64,000 nucleotides of DNA from Hamadaea tsunoensis DSM 44101 (GTDB taxonomy: Bacteria; Actinomycetota; Actinomycetes; Mycobacteriales; Micromonosporaceae). The translations under genes were made by a program, and so were the position numbers. Numbering within the stretch: position 1 is the stretch's first letter; each line of letters begins with the position of its first letter. Below are positions 8,943 to 18,284 of this stretch, one piece after another. Under the pieces are notes generated by a model. The model did not search any database, was not told the DNA's origin, and was given only the letters and a program-made list of their open reading frames with translations. The stretch covers positions 248,001-312,000 of the forward strand of contig NZ_AUAX01000008.1 of NCBI RefSeq assembly GCF_000428945.1, written 5' to 3'.

Positions 8943-8948
8943 CAGGAC

Positions 8949-10286
8949 ATGCGCGACTGGTCACTCGTCACCGGGGTCGTCCCCGGGGTCGTCGTGATCA
9001 TCGGTGCGCTCGCGCTCGTCTACCTGCTCGCGCGGCGCAGCCGGCGGTGGTGGCTGGTCCAGGTCCCGGTCGCGGCGGCCGTCTCGGCCGGGCTGGTGCT
9101 GCTGGCGGCGTACCTGGTGAACAACGTGTTCCAGCTGTTCCCGGATCCGCTGCCGACCGAGGTGCTGGTCTGGCTCGGCGTGGCCGTCTTCGCGCTGCTG
9201 CTGGCGGTCATGCGGCCGACCGCACGTCTGGCGGCTCGGGACAAGCCCTCCCCGGCTCCGGGGTCGCGCTGGTACGCGTGGATCGCCTCGATCGTCGCCG
9301 CGCTGCTGGTGATCCTGGCCTGCGGCGCCCAGATCAATTCGTTCTACGCGCAGTACCCGACGCTCGGGTCGCTGTTCGGCACGGACGCGCCCGAGCTGAC
9401 CGCCTTCGGCGACGTGAACGGCAAGCAGGTCACCCTGATCGCGCCGCCGCCCGGCGGTACGCTCAGCCAGGTCTGGTCGCCCCCGGCGGGGATGCCGGCC
9501 CAGGGCGCGGTGTCGGAGGTGCCGATCCCCGGCACGATCTCCGGATTCCCGGCGCGGCCGGCGTACGTATATCTGCCGCCGGCGTACCTGGTGCAGCCGC
9601 GGGCGCAGCTGCCGGTGCTCATGCTGCTGCCGGGCCAGCCCGGCGGTCCGTCGGACTGGTTCGACACAGGACAGATCACGAAGACGCTCGACGCGTACGC
9701 GCGCTCGCACAAGGGGCTCGCTCCGGTGGTGGTCGCGCCCGACGCGACCGGGTCGACGTTCGCCAACACTCTGTGCGCCGACACGAGCCGAGGCCACGCG
9801 GCGACCTACCTGACCCAGGACGTACCGAACTGGATCAAGGACAACCTGCAGGTGGCCGGGGACCGGGGCGGGTGGGGCGTCGGCGGCTACTCGTTCGGCG
9901 GCACGTGCGCCCTGCAGACCGCCCTGTACGCGCCGGCCACCTTCGCGTCCTTCATCGACATCTCCGGTCAGGACGAACCGACGCTGGGCTCGCGCGAGCG
10001 GACCGTGAACGAGGCGTTCGGCGGGGACGCGGCGGCGTTCGCGAAGGTGAACCCGGCCGACATCCTGAAGTCGGTCCGGTTCCCGGCGACCGCGGGCTAC
10101 TTCGCCGTCGGCGACCACGACTCCACCTACCGCCCACAGCAACAGGCCATGTACGCCGCCTGCCAGTCGGCCGGCCTCGCCGCCGAGTACCACGAGTTGC
10201 CGGGCGGCCATTCGTGGGGCGTCTGGCGACCGGCCATCGCCCAGGCCCTGCCGTGGTTCGCCGCCCGGGCCCAGCTGAGCAACTGA
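8949..10286 (+). CDS. Membrane-anchored esterase-family alpha/beta hydrolase
   Basis: Protein of 445 aa. The first 145 residues carry four hydrophobic segments, and the rest is an esterase D/antigen 85-like domain that should face outside. The nucleophile elbow is GYSFGG with Ser about residue 315; the likely acid is in VGDHDSTYRP and the His is in GGHSWGVW at about residue 421. This layout is common in actinobacterial putative esterases near lipid-modifying genes, and here the next gene, 49 bp downstream, is an MprF-like protein, so both may act on envelope lipids. That link is inferred from neighbourhood only. The start is fixed by a -10 box 6 nt upstream rather than an SD sequence. Confidence 0.85.
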   Translation: MRDWSLVTGVVPGVVVIIGALALVYLLARRSRRWWLVQVPVAAAVSAGLVLLAAYLVNNVFQLFPDPLPTEVLVWLGVAVFALLLAVMRPTARLAARDKPSPAPGSRWYAWIASIVAALLVILACGAQINSFYAQYPTLGSLFGTDAPELTAFGDVNGKQVTLIAPPPGGTLSQVWSPPAGMPAQGAVSEVPIPGTISGFPARPAYVYLPPAYLVQPRAQLPVLMLLPGQPGGPSDWFDTGQITKTLDAYARSHKGLAPVVVAPDATGSTFANTLCADTSRGHAATYLTQDVPNWIKDNLQVAGDRGGWGVGGYSFGGTCALQTALYAPATFASFIDISGQDEPTLGSRERTVNEAFGGDAAAFAKVNPADILKSVRFPATAGYFAVGDHDSTYRPQQQAMYAACQSAGLAAEYHELPGGHSWGVWRPAIAQALPWFAARAQLSN

Positions 10287-10335
10287 GTCCCACTGAGTCC
10301 CCGTGGAAGCGACCGACCGAGCCGAGGAGGGCGGC

Positions 10336-12852
10336 GTGACCGACCAGGCCGTCGAGGAGATCGAACCGGCGGCGCCCGCCGCACCGGAGCCGGTGTCGCG
10401 CTGGCGGGCGCTGGTGGCGTGGTTCGCCGACGTCCTCTGGCATTCGCCGGTGTCCCTGGGCCTGCTCGCCGCGCTGTGGGTGATCGGCGCGGTCACCGGC
10501 AGCCTGCGCGGTCCGGACGAGGCACTGCTCGCCCGGTACGGGGCCGGCGTCATCCCGCTCGAACTCGGTCGCTGGTGGACACCGATCACCTCCGGGCTCT
10601 GGTGCGCGTCGCTGGCCGCGTACATCGCCACGACCCTGATCCTCGTCCTCGTCTGCGCGCCGGCCGAGCGGCGGATCGGCTCGCTGCGTACGCTCGGCGT
10701 CCTGCTCGCCTGCCAGATCGCGGGCGTCCTGCTGGCGGTGGGGCTGGCGAAGGTCGGCAGCTTCGGGGACTGGTGGCTCACCAGCATCGCGGCGACCCTG
10801 GCGGTCGGCGGCTCGACCGGGCCGATCGGCGCGGCGCTGGCCGCGAGCGCGCTGTACCCGACGCTGTGGCGGCGGCGCCTGCGGCTGTTCATGATCCTGA
10901 CGCTGGCCATCCTGGCGCTCTACATCGGCGAGTTGCAGGACCTGATCCGGCTGCTCGGCGGGCTCGTCGGTCTCGGCCTCGGCGCCCTGCTCTTCCGGCG
11001 CGTCCGCGACCGCTCCGTCCCGCACCGCTCGTCGCACACCGAGGTACGCGTCCTCGTCGCGCTCGTCGTGGCGGCGGCCGGGATCGGCGCGCTCGCGGCG
11101 ACCTTCGTCCCGTTCCCGGTCGGGCCGCTGTCGGCGTACTCGGACTTCTTCGCGGCGCGGCCGGAATCGGTGCAGCACGTCAACGAGGTGTGCGCGGATC
11201 CGTCGCTCGCCGGCTACTGCCGGTCGCTGCGTACCGAGCGGCTGTTCGCGGCGTACCCGCCCCGGCTGATGGCGGTCATGCCCGCACTGTTCCTGCTGGT
11301 GGCGGCCGAGGGGTTGCGGCGCGGCAAGCGGCTGGCCTGGTGGGTGGCGGCGGCGCTCAACGCCGCGGTCCTCGTCCTCGTCGTCGGGGGGATCTTCGTC
11401 ACACCGCCCGACGAGCAGGACTCCGGCTTCCTCTGGAACAACCTCGAACCGCTCCTGCTCCCCGTCGGCACCATCGTCGTCTTGCTGCTCACCCGCCGTC
11501 ACTTCGACCGGCCCGTCCCGCGATCGAGCGGCCGGCGGATCGCGCTGGTCTCGGGCGTCGTACTGGCCGCGCTGATCGTGCTGCACCTGGTGGCAGGCTG
11601 GTTCCTGCGCCACCAGTTCGACCCCGTCGCCACCCTGAGCAAGCTCGTCCGCGGGCTGCCGGCCCGGCTCCTCCCACCGTTCTACTCCGACCTGGTACGC
11701 GTACCGGTCGTGCCCACCGGCGGGCTGCCGAAGGCGATCTACATGTACGGCGGGCTGATCTTCTGGCTGACCGTCCTCCTCGGGCTCCTCTGGGCCTTCA
11801 CGCGCGCCGGGACGGCTCAGGACTCCGCCGCCCAGACGAAGGCCCGGGCGCTGCTCGCCTCCGGCGGCGGCTCGACGCTGTCGTACATGACGACCTGGCC
11901 CGGCAACACCTACTGGTTCGCGGCCGACGGGCGGGCGGCGGTCGCGTACCGGGTGGTCGGCGGCGTGGCGGTCACCACAGGCGATCCTTTCGGCGAACCC
12001 GACGCCCGGGCGGCGGCCGTCGGCCGGTTCGCCGCCTTCTGCGGGGACAACGGCTGGACACCTTGTTTCTACAGTGTGACCCAGCCCATACGCGCCGCCG
12101 CCGAGGCGCTGGGCTGGAAGTCCGTGCAGGTCGCCGAGGACACCGTGATCCCGCTCGGCGACCTCGCCTTCACCGGTAAGAAGTGGCAGGACGTGCGTAC
12201 CGCCCTGAACAAGGCGAAGAAGGAGGGCATCACCGCCGAGTGGTGGACCTACCCCAAGGCGCCGCTCGCCATCACCGACCAGGTACGCGCGATCTCCGAG
12301 GAGTGGGTCGCCGACAAGGGGATGCCGGAGATGGGCTTCACGCTCGGCGGACTGGACGAGCTGAACGATCCGGATGTGCGCTGCCTCATAGCCCTCGACG
12401 AGCAGCGGACCGTACACGGAGTAACCAGCTGGTTACCGGTCTATGCTGACGGGATGGTCACGGGCTGGACTCTCGACTTCATGCGCCGCCGGGCGAACGG
12501 GTTCCGCGGCGTCGTCGAGTTCCTCATCGCCTCCGCCGGGCTCGGCGCGCAGGAGGAAGGAGCGAAGTTCCTGAGCCTCTCCGGCGCTCCGCTCGCCCGC
12601 CTCGACAGGGGCGAGGACTTCGGCCCGCTGCAGAAGCTGCTCGACGGAGCGGGCAAGGCGCTCGAGCCCGTCTACGGGTTCCGCTCGCTGTTCGCGTTCA
12701 AGGCGAAGTTCCAGCCGGCGTACGAACCGCTGTACATGGCGTACCCGGATCCGGCCGCGCTGCCGGCGATCGGCAATGCGATCGGGCGGGCGTACCTGCC
12801 GCACATGACAGCGGGTCAGGGCCTCCGACTGGTACGCCGACTCGTTGGGTAG
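10336..12852 (+). CDS. MprF-like membrane protein with C-terminal DUF2156 domain
   Basis: Protein of 838 aa. The N-terminal 200 residues resemble a rhomboid-like membrane bundle (GRWWTPITSGLWCASLAAYI, later GPIGAALAAS), more membrane segments follow to about residue 490, and the C-terminal third is a DUF2156 (phosphatidylglycerol lysyltransferase C-terminal) domain beginning near YMTTWPGNTYWFAADGRAAV and containing VTTGDPFGEPDA. In MprF this domain moves an aminoacyl group from tRNA to phosphatidylglycerol and the membrane part flips the product; whether this version does so is not shown. The rhomboid-like segment lacks the GxSG and His that a protease would need. GTG 10336 is chosen because GAGGAGG lies 5 nt upstream; a GTG at 10303 is possible but has no ribosome-binding site. 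Confidence 0.8.
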   Translation: MTDQAVEEIEPAAPAAPEPVSRWRALVAWFADVLWHSPVSLGLLAALWVIGAVTGSLRGPDEALLARYGAGVIPLELGRWWTPITSGLWCASLAAYIATTLILVLVCAPAERRIGSLRTLGVLLACQIAGVLLAVGLAKVGSFGDWWLTSIAATLAVGGSTGPIGAALAASALYPTLWRRRLRLFMILTLAILALYIGELQDLIRLLGGLVGLGLGALLFRRVRDRSVPHRSSHTEVRVLVALVVAAAGIGALAATFVPFPVGPLSAYSDFFAARPESVQHVNEVCADPSLAGYCRSLRTERLFAAYPPRLMAVMPALFLLVAAEGLRRGKRLAWWVAAALNAAVLVLVVGGIFVTPPDEQDSGFLWNNLEPLLLPVGTIVVLLLTRRHFDRPVPRSSGRRIALVSGVVLAALIVLHLVAGWFLRHQFDPVATLSKLVRGLPARLLPPFYSDLVRVPVVPTGGLPKAIYMYGGLIFWLTVLLGLLWAFTRAGTAQDSAAQTKARALLASGGGSTLSYMTTWPGNTYWFAADGRAAVAYRVVGGVAVTTGDPFGEPDARAAAVGRFAAFCGDNGWTPCFYSVTQPIRAAAEALGWKSVQVAEDTVIPLGDLAFTGKKWQDVRTALNKAKKEGITAEWWTYPKAPLAITDQVRAISEEWVADKGMPEMGFTLGGLDELNDPDVRCLIALDEQRTVHGVTSWLPVYADGMVTGWTLDFMRRRANGFRGVVEFLIASAGLGAQEEGAKFLSLSGAPLARLDRGEDFGPLQKLLDGAGKALEPVYGFRSLFAFKAKFQPAYEPLYMAYPDPAALPAIGNAIGRAYLPHMTAGQGLRLVRRLVG

Positions 12853-13065
12853 CGCTCTGCGTAATGACCGTGTTACGCTCTGTGGTAACGAGTGATGTGC
12901 TGGTTTGGGGGTATCACTTCCGCGGCACCCTAAATGTATGAATTGCCTATTTCGTACCGTCGTCGTCTTGGCGCAACCTGATCGGCCACGAGTACGAAGA
13001 AATAGACAGCCATACCAGTGACGCATGCCATTAAATGCAGGTGGGCAGCGGGTTTATCGCCCGTC

Positions 13066-13071
13066 TAAGCT
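13066..13071 (+). promoter_or_regulatory. Leaderless -10 box of the transglycosylase-like gene
   Basis: TAAGCT, 6 nt before ATG 13078. No SD sequence is present. The 225-bp gap upstream (12853-13065) contains short inverted repeats: GTTAC/GTAAC near 12875-12890, AGTGAT/ATCACT, and CTATTTCGTAC with GTACGAAGAAATAG. Confidence 0.45.
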
Positions 13072-13077
13072 CGACCA

Positions 13078-13899
13078 ATGCGCCAAGACAACGACGTCCA
13101 GGCCGGACGCACGCGAATTCTTACGCAGAAGTTCGCCAGCCTTCGGTCCACCCTGACCACCAACCTGCGCGAGCACCTCAACCTGGAGAACGCGGTCGCC
13201 CTGCGCCAGCGGGCCAAGCCGCAGCACGCGGTCATCCTCGGCCTCGTGAGCCTCGCCGCTGTGGGCGCCCTGTCCCACAGCACTCCCGCGAACGCGGAGG
13301 CCACCAACTCGACGAAGGCGACCACCGTCGCCGAGGCCGCCCGTGCGCAGGTCTCCGCAGCGGACCGCTCGCAGCGGGCCGCCACGGTCAAGACCCCCGC
13401 CACCGCCAAGGCCGCCACCCCGGCGAAGACCGCCAAGGCCACTCCCACGACGATCGCCCCTGTCGCGGGTCTCGACCAGACCCAGATGAAGAACGCCATC
13501 GCCATCGTCAAGGCGGGCCAGGAGCTCGGCATCCCCGAGCGCGGCCAGATCGTCGCCGTCGCCACCGCGATGCAGGAGAGCAAGCTGTACAACCTGGCGA
13601 GCTACGTCGTCCCCGAGTCCCTGAAGTACGCCCACGAGGGCACGGGCGCGGACTACGACTCCGTCGGACTGTTCCAGCAGCGGTACACCACCGGCTGGGG
13701 CACTGTGAAGAGCATCATGAACCCCAGCGAGTCGGCGAAGAAGTTCTACCGCGCGCTGCAGGGCGTCGGTGGCTGGCAGAACATGCCGATCACCGTGGCC
13801 GCGCAGACCGTGCAGGGCTCGGCCTTCCCGGACGCGTACGCCCAGCACACGGGCAACGCGACGGCGGTCGTCAAGGCGATCAACGCCGCTCAGAAGTGA
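13078..13899 (+). CDS. Secreted transglycosylase-like cell-wall protein
   Basis: Exported protein of 273 aa. A long, basic N-region (about 48 residues) precedes the hydrophobic core AVILGLVSLAAVGAL and a likely cleavage after PANA at residue 73. An Ala/Thr/Lys-rich linker runs to about residue 130. The C-terminal domain has the lysozyme-like pattern VATAMQESKL (possible catalytic Glu167), DSVGLFQQRYTTGWG, KKFYRALQGVGGW and AAQTVQGSAFPDAYAQH. This domain is common at the C-terminus of actinobacterial NlpC/P60 and M23 wall hydrolases; here it stands alone. Activity on peptidoglycan is inferred. It is followed by a strong terminator. Confidence 0.75.
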   Translation: MRQDNDVQAGRTRILTQKFASLRSTLTTNLREHLNLENAVALRQRAKPQHAVILGLVSLAAVGALSHSTPANAEATNSTKATTVAEAARAQVSAADRSQRAATVKTPATAKAATPAKTAKATPTTIAPVAGLDQTQMKNAIAIVKAGQELGIPERGQIVAVATAMQESKLYNLASYVVPESLKYAHEGTGADYDSVGLFQQRYTTGWGTVKSIMNPSESAKKFYRALQGVGGWQNMPITVAAQTVQGSAFPDAYAQHTGNATAVVKAINAAQK

Positions 13900-13933
13900 C
13901 GTAAACCCCTTCAGCGACAACCCCTATAGCTCG

Positions 13934-13983
13934 AACGCCTCGTGCGGTGGCTCCCTTCGGTGGGACCCACCGCGCGAGGCGTT
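13934..13983 (+). terminator. Terminator of the transglycosylase-like gene
   Basis: AACGCCTCGTGCGGTGG (13934-13950) pairs with CCACCGCGCGAGGCGTT (13967-13983) with one G-T pair, 35 bp beyond the stop. Confidence 0.75.
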
Positions 13984-14056
13984 TGCGGCTACTATCCTTC
14001 CCGGCGACCAGGCGTCCACATGCGACGCCCGCCGACGGCGAAGGAGCGTTACGGGG

Positions 14057-15076
14057 ATGCGGCGGATCACCTGGCTGGCGGCGGCGCTTCTGCTGACGGC
14101 CTGCACCTCGGACCCGGGTGAACCACATCTCACCGCGTCGCCGTCGGCATCGCCCGCGACGGTGGTCGCGGGCGACTTCCTCCAGGTGACGTCGGGCCGC
14201 CCGGAGGCCACCAGCGACGTCTCCCACGCCCAGAAGAGCATCGACCCGCAGCAGGCCACGCTGATCGGACCGACCTTCGCCGCCCGGTTCGACTGGACCG
14301 CGACGGTGCCCCGGATCGGAGCCGAGGACGCCGTGTCGCTCCGGCTCGACGGGCCGATCGAAGCTCCGGCCGGGCAGGAGCTCTTCCTCGCCCACCTCGC
14401 GAAGGAACAGCCGAAGACGCTCGGCGTACCGGACACCACACCCGCCGCCGTGAAGCTGACCGTCGGCGACCACACGCGTACGCTCGCCGGGACCGTCCCC
14501 TATGGTGACGCGACCTACATCGTGGCGGTGCCCGCAGGTGCGCCGGTCCGCTACGCCGTCACCGACAAGCAGCGTACGCAGACCCTGGATCTGCGTACGG
14601 GCAAGCGGGCGGCGGACGCGATCGCGGGGTTCTATCCCACGTTCGAAGCCAAGTCCGTGTGGCTGAAATCCGAGGTCCGCCTCGATCCGCGCAAGGGCGA
14701 CCTGACCGTCGCCGGCGGCCTGACCCTCGTCCCGTGGACCCAGGAGCACGGCTGGGCGGCGGCCGGCCGGGGCTGGCTGGTCTACGAGGCCAGCTTCAAC
14801 CAGATCATCGGCTACGAGGACGACGAGAAGGTCGACGTCCGGCGCAGCCTCACCGTGCTGGCCGGCGGTAAGGCGTACCCGGCCGTGGCGGACATCGTCA
14901 CACCGGGGTTCACCGGATCGCTGACCGACGCCGGCCGGGCCACGGTGTACTTCAGCGTCCCGGCCGGTACGCGATCGGCGACGATCAAGCTGACGCCGCA
15001 CGGGACCTGCAAAGGCGGCTGCCTCTTCGGCCCCGGCGACTCGACGACCGTCACCCTGGCCGCCCGCGCGGCCTGA
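14057..15076 (+). CDS. Hypothetical lipoprotein
   Basis: Protein of 339 aa with a lipoprotein signal: MRRITWLAAALLLTAC, lipobox LLTAC with Cys16. The mature part is mostly beta-strand in character, with two similar halves (for example EDAVSLRLDGPIEAPAGQEL and later VYFSVPAGTRSATIKLTP), suggesting Ig-like sandwiches. I recognise no family. ATG 14057 is chosen over upstream frames because AAGGAG at 14041-14046 lies 10 nt before it and the signal peptide begins there. It converges on the next gene with only 3 bp between stops. Confidence 0.8.
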   Translation: MRRITWLAAALLLTACTSDPGEPHLTASPSASPATVVAGDFLQVTSGRPEATSDVSHAQKSIDPQQATLIGPTFAARFDWTATVPRIGAEDAVSLRLDGPIEAPAGQELFLAHLAKEQPKTLGVPDTTPAAVKLTVGDHTRTLAGTVPYGDATYIVAVPAGAPVRYAVTDKQRTQTLDLRTGKRAADAIAGFYPTFEAKSVWLKSEVRLDPRKGDLTVAGGLTLVPWTQEHGWAAAGRGWLVYEASFNQIIGYEDDEKVDVRRSLTVLAGGKAYPAVADIVTPGFTGSLTDAGRATVYFSVPAGTRSATIKLTPHGTCKGGCLFGPGDSTTVTLAARAA

Positions 15077-15079
15077 CGC

Positions 15080-16291
15080 TCAGGTGTTGATGGACAGCGT
15101 ACGCATCTCGTGATGGTGCTGCAGGTACGCGCGTACCTGCAGCAGTGCCGCGATCCCCTCGCCGACGGCCGACCCGAGCTGCTTGGTCGATCCGGCGCGG
15201 ACGTCGCCGGCCGCGAACACGCCCGGCACGGTCGTCTGGAAATCGTCCCCGGTACGCAGGAAGCCCCACTCGTCGGTGTCGATGCTGCCGTCGAGGAAGC
15301 CCGTGTTCGGGTCGAGGCCGATGAAGATGAACGCCGCTTCGGGCCGCCACCGCAGCTCCTCGCCGGTCGCCCGGTCGCGGCCCACCACCTCGGTGAGCTT
15401 GCCCCCGGCCCCGATCACCTCGACGACCTCGACGTTCGTGTGGATCTCGAATTTGGGGTGCGCGCGTACCTTGTCCTGCAGCAGCTGCGAGGCGGTCAGC
15501 GCGGGTCCACGCTGGACGATCCGGATCCGGTCGGCGAACTGGGCCAGGAACAGCCCTTCCTCCAGGCCGGAATTGCCGCCGCCGACCACGAGCAGCTCGT
15601 GCGCGCCCTTGTAGAAGGGCCCGTCGCAGGTGGCGCAGAAATGCAGCCCGGCGCCGATCAGGTCGTCCTCGCCCGGCACCCCCATCCGCCGGTACGTGGA
15701 TCCGGTCGCCACGATGGCAGCGGTGGCCTCGATCTGCTGACCGGTGCCGAGAGTGATCGCGACGTGCCCGTCGTCCGGCTCGATCGTGGCGACCGAGACC
15801 GCCGACAGCAGCTCGACGCCGTACCGCTGGGCCTGCGTGACGAACCGCTCGGCCAGGTCCGCCCCGCCGACGCCGTCCGGGAATCCGGGATAGTTGTCGA
15901 TCCGCTCGGTCACGCCGGCCTGACCGCCGAGCGAGCTCTTGTCGATGACCACCGCGTCGATGCCCTCGCGCGCCGCGTAGATCGCCGCCGCCAGGCCCGC
16001 CGGGCCGCCGCCGACGATCGCGAGGTCGTACACCTCGCGCTCGGCCTGCAGGGTCAGGCCCAGCTTGGTCGCCAGCTCGTCATTGGACGGTTCCAGCAGG
16101 ATGCTGTCGTCCGGGAAGACGACCATGGGGATCGTCCGGCCGCCGTTCTGCCGCTCCTGCACGATGCGCAGGCCCTCGGCGTCCTGGTCGATGTCCGTCC
16201 AGTCGTAGGGGACGCGATGCTCGCCGAGGAACTTCTTCGCCTGCCGGCAGTCCGGGCACCAGGGTGCGCCGTAGACCTTCAACCGCTCCAT
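15080..16291 (-). CDS. Glutaredoxin-thioredoxin reductase fusion flavoprotein
   Basis: Protein of 403 aa joining two redox domains. Residues 1-78 are a glutaredoxin-like fold with active site CPDC (12-15). Residues 88-403 are a thioredoxin reductase-type flavoprotein: FAD motif GGGPAGLAAA at 94-103, redox pair CATC at 219-222, NAD(P)H motif VGGGNSGLEEG, and the C-terminal FAD motif VFAAGDVRAG. The arrangement suggests electrons pass from NADPH through FAD and the CATC pair to the fused glutaredoxin-like domain. ATG 16291 is supported by TAGGAT 7 nt upstream; an in-frame ATG at 16300 overlaps that box. It is divergent from the ABC pair. Confidence 0.85.
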   Translation of the reverse strand: MERLKVYGAPWCPDCRQAKKFLGEHRVPYDWTDIDQDAEGLRIVQERQNGGRTIPMVVFPDDSILLEPSNDELATKLGLTLQAEREVYDLAIVGGGPAGLAAAIYAAREGIDAVVIDKSSLGGQAGVTERIDNYPGFPDGVGGADLAERFVTQAQRYGVELLSAVSVATIEPDDGHVAITLGTGQQIEATAAIVATGSTYRRMGVPGEDDLIGAGLHFCATCDGPFYKGAHELLVVGGGNSGLEEGLFLAQFADRIRIVQRGPALTASQLLQDKVRAHPKFEIHTNVEVVEVIGAGGKLTEVVGRDRATGEELRWRPEAAFIFIGLDPNTGFLDGSIDTDEWGFLRTGDDFQTTVPGVFAAGDVRAGSTKQLGSAVGEGIAALLQVRAYLQHHHEMRTLSINT

Positions 16292-16298
16292 TCCCCGC

Positions 16299-16304
16299 AT
16301 CCTA
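16299..16304 (-). promoter_or_regulatory. Leaderless -10 box of the redox fusion gene
   Basis: TAGGAT on the minus strand, 7 nt before ATG 16291. Confidence 0.45.
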
Positions 16305-16470
16305 TGGTCGCCGGCCGCGATTCGTTCCTTACGAAATGCGGATGAGCGGTTCTGCCTGGACGGCCGGCCGCGATGAGCGCGTCGAAGCGCGTCGGCGGGG
16401 CGGGGATGATCACACATGGTGAGGGTATCCCCGGATGGTCGCGGTTGACGGCTTGGTACACACTGTGCCG

Positions 16471-17388
16471 ATGGGCAGTGAGATCACGGACGGTGAAATC
16501 GTCGTCTCCGGCCTGACCAAGCACTACAAACAGGTCAGGGCCGTCGACGGGCTGTCGTTCACGGTGAAGCCAGGTCGCGTGACCGGCTTCCTCGGGCCGA
16601 ACGGCGCCGGCAAGACGACCACCTTGCGCATGGTATTGAACCTGGTAACTCCTACGGCGGGCACCGCCACCATCGGCGGCAGCCGGTACGCCGACCTCGC
16701 CGCCCCGTTGCAGTCGGTCGGCGCGGTGCTCGAGGCGTCGAGCGCGCACAAGGGCCGGACCGGCCGCAACCATTTGCGGGTCCTCTGCGCGGCGGCCGGC
16801 CTGCCGGACACCCGCGCCGACGAGGTACTCGAACTGGTCGGGCTGGCCCCGGCCGCGAAGCGGAAGTTCAAGGGCTACTCCCTCGGCATGAAGCAGCGGC
16901 TGGGCATCGCCGCCGCCATGCTCGGCGACCCGCAGGTGCTGATCCTGGACGAGCCGGCCAACGGCCTCGACCCGGAAGGCATCCGCTGGATGCGCGATTT
17001 CCTGCAGGCACTCGCGAAGCGGGGGCGGACCATCCTGGTCTCCAGCCACCTGCTCTCGGAGATGGAACTGCTGGCCGACGACGTCGTCATCATCGCCGCG
17101 GGCCGGCTGGTGGCGCAGGGCTCGGTCGAGGAGATCATCGGCAACGCGTCGTCCGTCGCCAAGGTACGCGTACGCACGCCGAAGCCGGACGCGCTGCTGG
17201 CCGCCCTGACCGGGGCGACCGCGGAACGCCCGGAGGACGGCGTCCTGCTGCTGTCCGGCGTGACCGCGGAACAGGTCGGCGACGCGGCCCTCGCGGCCGG
17301 CGTGGCCCTGCACGAACTGGTCGCCGAGATGCCCGACCTGGAGCGCGTCTTCCTCGACCTCACGGCCGGCAAGGAGGCGATCCGATGA
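16471..17388 (+). CDS. ABC-2 transporter ATP-binding protein
   Basis: Cytoplasmic ATPase of a DrrA/BcrA-type exporter, 305 aa from ATG 16471. Walker A GPNGAGKTTT, signature YSLGMKQRLG, Walker B LILDEPANGLD and switch His in SSHLLSEME are intact, and a C-terminal DrrA-like tail of about 90 residues follows. An in-frame ATG 36 nt upstream (16435) is possible. It overlaps its permease by ATGA. It is closely paralogous to the ATPase at 41969-42874: both read EPANGLDPEGIRWMR and SHLLSEMELLADDVVIIAAG. The substrate is unknown. Confidence 0.92.
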   Translation: MGSEITDGEIVVSGLTKHYKQVRAVDGLSFTVKPGRVTGFLGPNGAGKTTTLRMVLNLVTPTAGTATIGGSRYADLAAPLQSVGAVLEASSAHKGRTGRNHLRVLCAAAGLPDTRADEVLELVGLAPAAKRKFKGYSLGMKQRLGIAAAMLGDPQVLILDEPANGLDPEGIRWMRDFLQALAKRGRTILVSSHLLSEMELLADDVVIIAAGRLVAQGSVEEIIGNASSVAKVRVRTPKPDALLAALTGATAERPEDGVLLLSGVTAEQVGDAALAAGVALHELVAEMPDLERVFLDLTAGKEAIR

Positions 17389-18224
17389 ACCTCATCCGCA
17401 GCGAGTTCCGCAAGATCCGGACGACGAACGTGTGGTGGCTGTTCGCCATCGGCGCCCTCGTCCTGCTCGCACTGTCGTTCACGATCAACGCGCTCAACAT
17501 GCACTACGGCGTGCTCCACCAGCCCGACGGCGGTGGCGTCGACCCGAACTCGGAGGAGGGCGCACAGCTCGCCGCGCTGGCCACGCCGGTCGCGCTGACC
17601 TCCTACATGGTCACGTCCGGGCAGTACTTCGGCCTCATGTTCGTGATGCTGCTCGGTATCATCACGGTCACGAACGAGTACTACCACCAGACCGCGACGA
17701 CGACGTTCCTCACCACGCCGCACCGCACCCGGGTCATCGTGGCGAAGGCCGTCGCGGGCGGGTTCTTCGGCGTCCTGCTGTGGGTGATCACGACCGCGAT
17801 CACGATCCCAGCCACCGCGATCTTCCTCAACGGGGAAGGAATCACGCCGAAGTTCGGCGACCCGGACGTCATCCGGGCGATGCTGCTCAACGGGGTCGCG
17901 TACGCGCTGTGGGCGTTGATCGGCATCGGGATCGGCGTACTGATTCGCAGCCAGATCGGCGCGACGATCACGGCGATGGTGGTCTACACCGTCGGCACGA
18001 TCGCGGTCTCGATCATCGTGACCGTCCTGAAGAACGTGCTGCACTGGAACTGGGTGGACAACATCCAGTGGGCGATGCCCTCGATCGCGTCGGGGCTGAT
18101 GACCTCCGGCACGGACCTCCCGGGCCAGCCGCACTACTGGGTCGGCGCGCTCGTGCTGATCGCGTGGGCGGCGGTCACCGGCGTCATCGGCACGCTCATC
18201 CTGCGCAAGCGCGACATCGCCTGA
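17385..18224 (+). CDS. ABC-2 transporter permease
   Basis: Membrane partner of the ATPase just upstream, 279 aa with about six membrane segments. It begins MNLIRSEFRKIRTTNVWWLF, as does its paralogue at 42871 after an N-terminal extension (SEIRKITTTNAWWLF), and has the shared core VTNEYYHQTATTTFLTTPHRTR. Translation is probably coupled, since the start overlaps the ATPase stop by 4 bp. It converges on the SUFU gene. Confidence 0.9.
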   Translation: MNLIRSEFRKIRTTNVWWLFAIGALVLLALSFTINALNMHYGVLHQPDGGGVDPNSEEGAQLAALATPVALTSYMVTSGQYFGLMFVMLLGIITVTNEYYHQTATTTFLTTPHRTRVIVAKAVAGGFFGVLLWVITTAITIPATAIFLNGEGITPKFGDPDVIRAMLLNGVAYALWALIGIGIGVLIRSQIGATITAMVVYTVGTIAVSIIVTVLKNVLHWNWVDNIQWAMPSIASGLMTSGTDLPGQPHYWVGALVLIAWAAVTGVIGTLILRKRDIA

Positions 18225-18242
18225 TCCCTGTTCGACCTCCGG

Positions 18243-18284
18243 CCCCGCGGGCGGTTCCGCTACAACAGGGAACCGCGCGCGGGG
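18243..18284. terminator. Probable bidirectional terminator
   Basis: CCCCGCG-gg-CGGTTCC (18243-18258) pairs with GGAACCG-cg-CGCGGGG (18269-18284). The right arm lies inside the last codons of the SUFU gene, so it would serve both convergent genes. Confidence 0.55.

Noticed and set aside
12853-13077. Possible riboswitch leader before the transglycosylase-like gene
   Set aside because: The stretch has several short inverted repeats, but TAAGCT lies 6 nt before the ATG, so most of it would not be transcribed with the gene. I see no c-di-AMP (ydaO) core.
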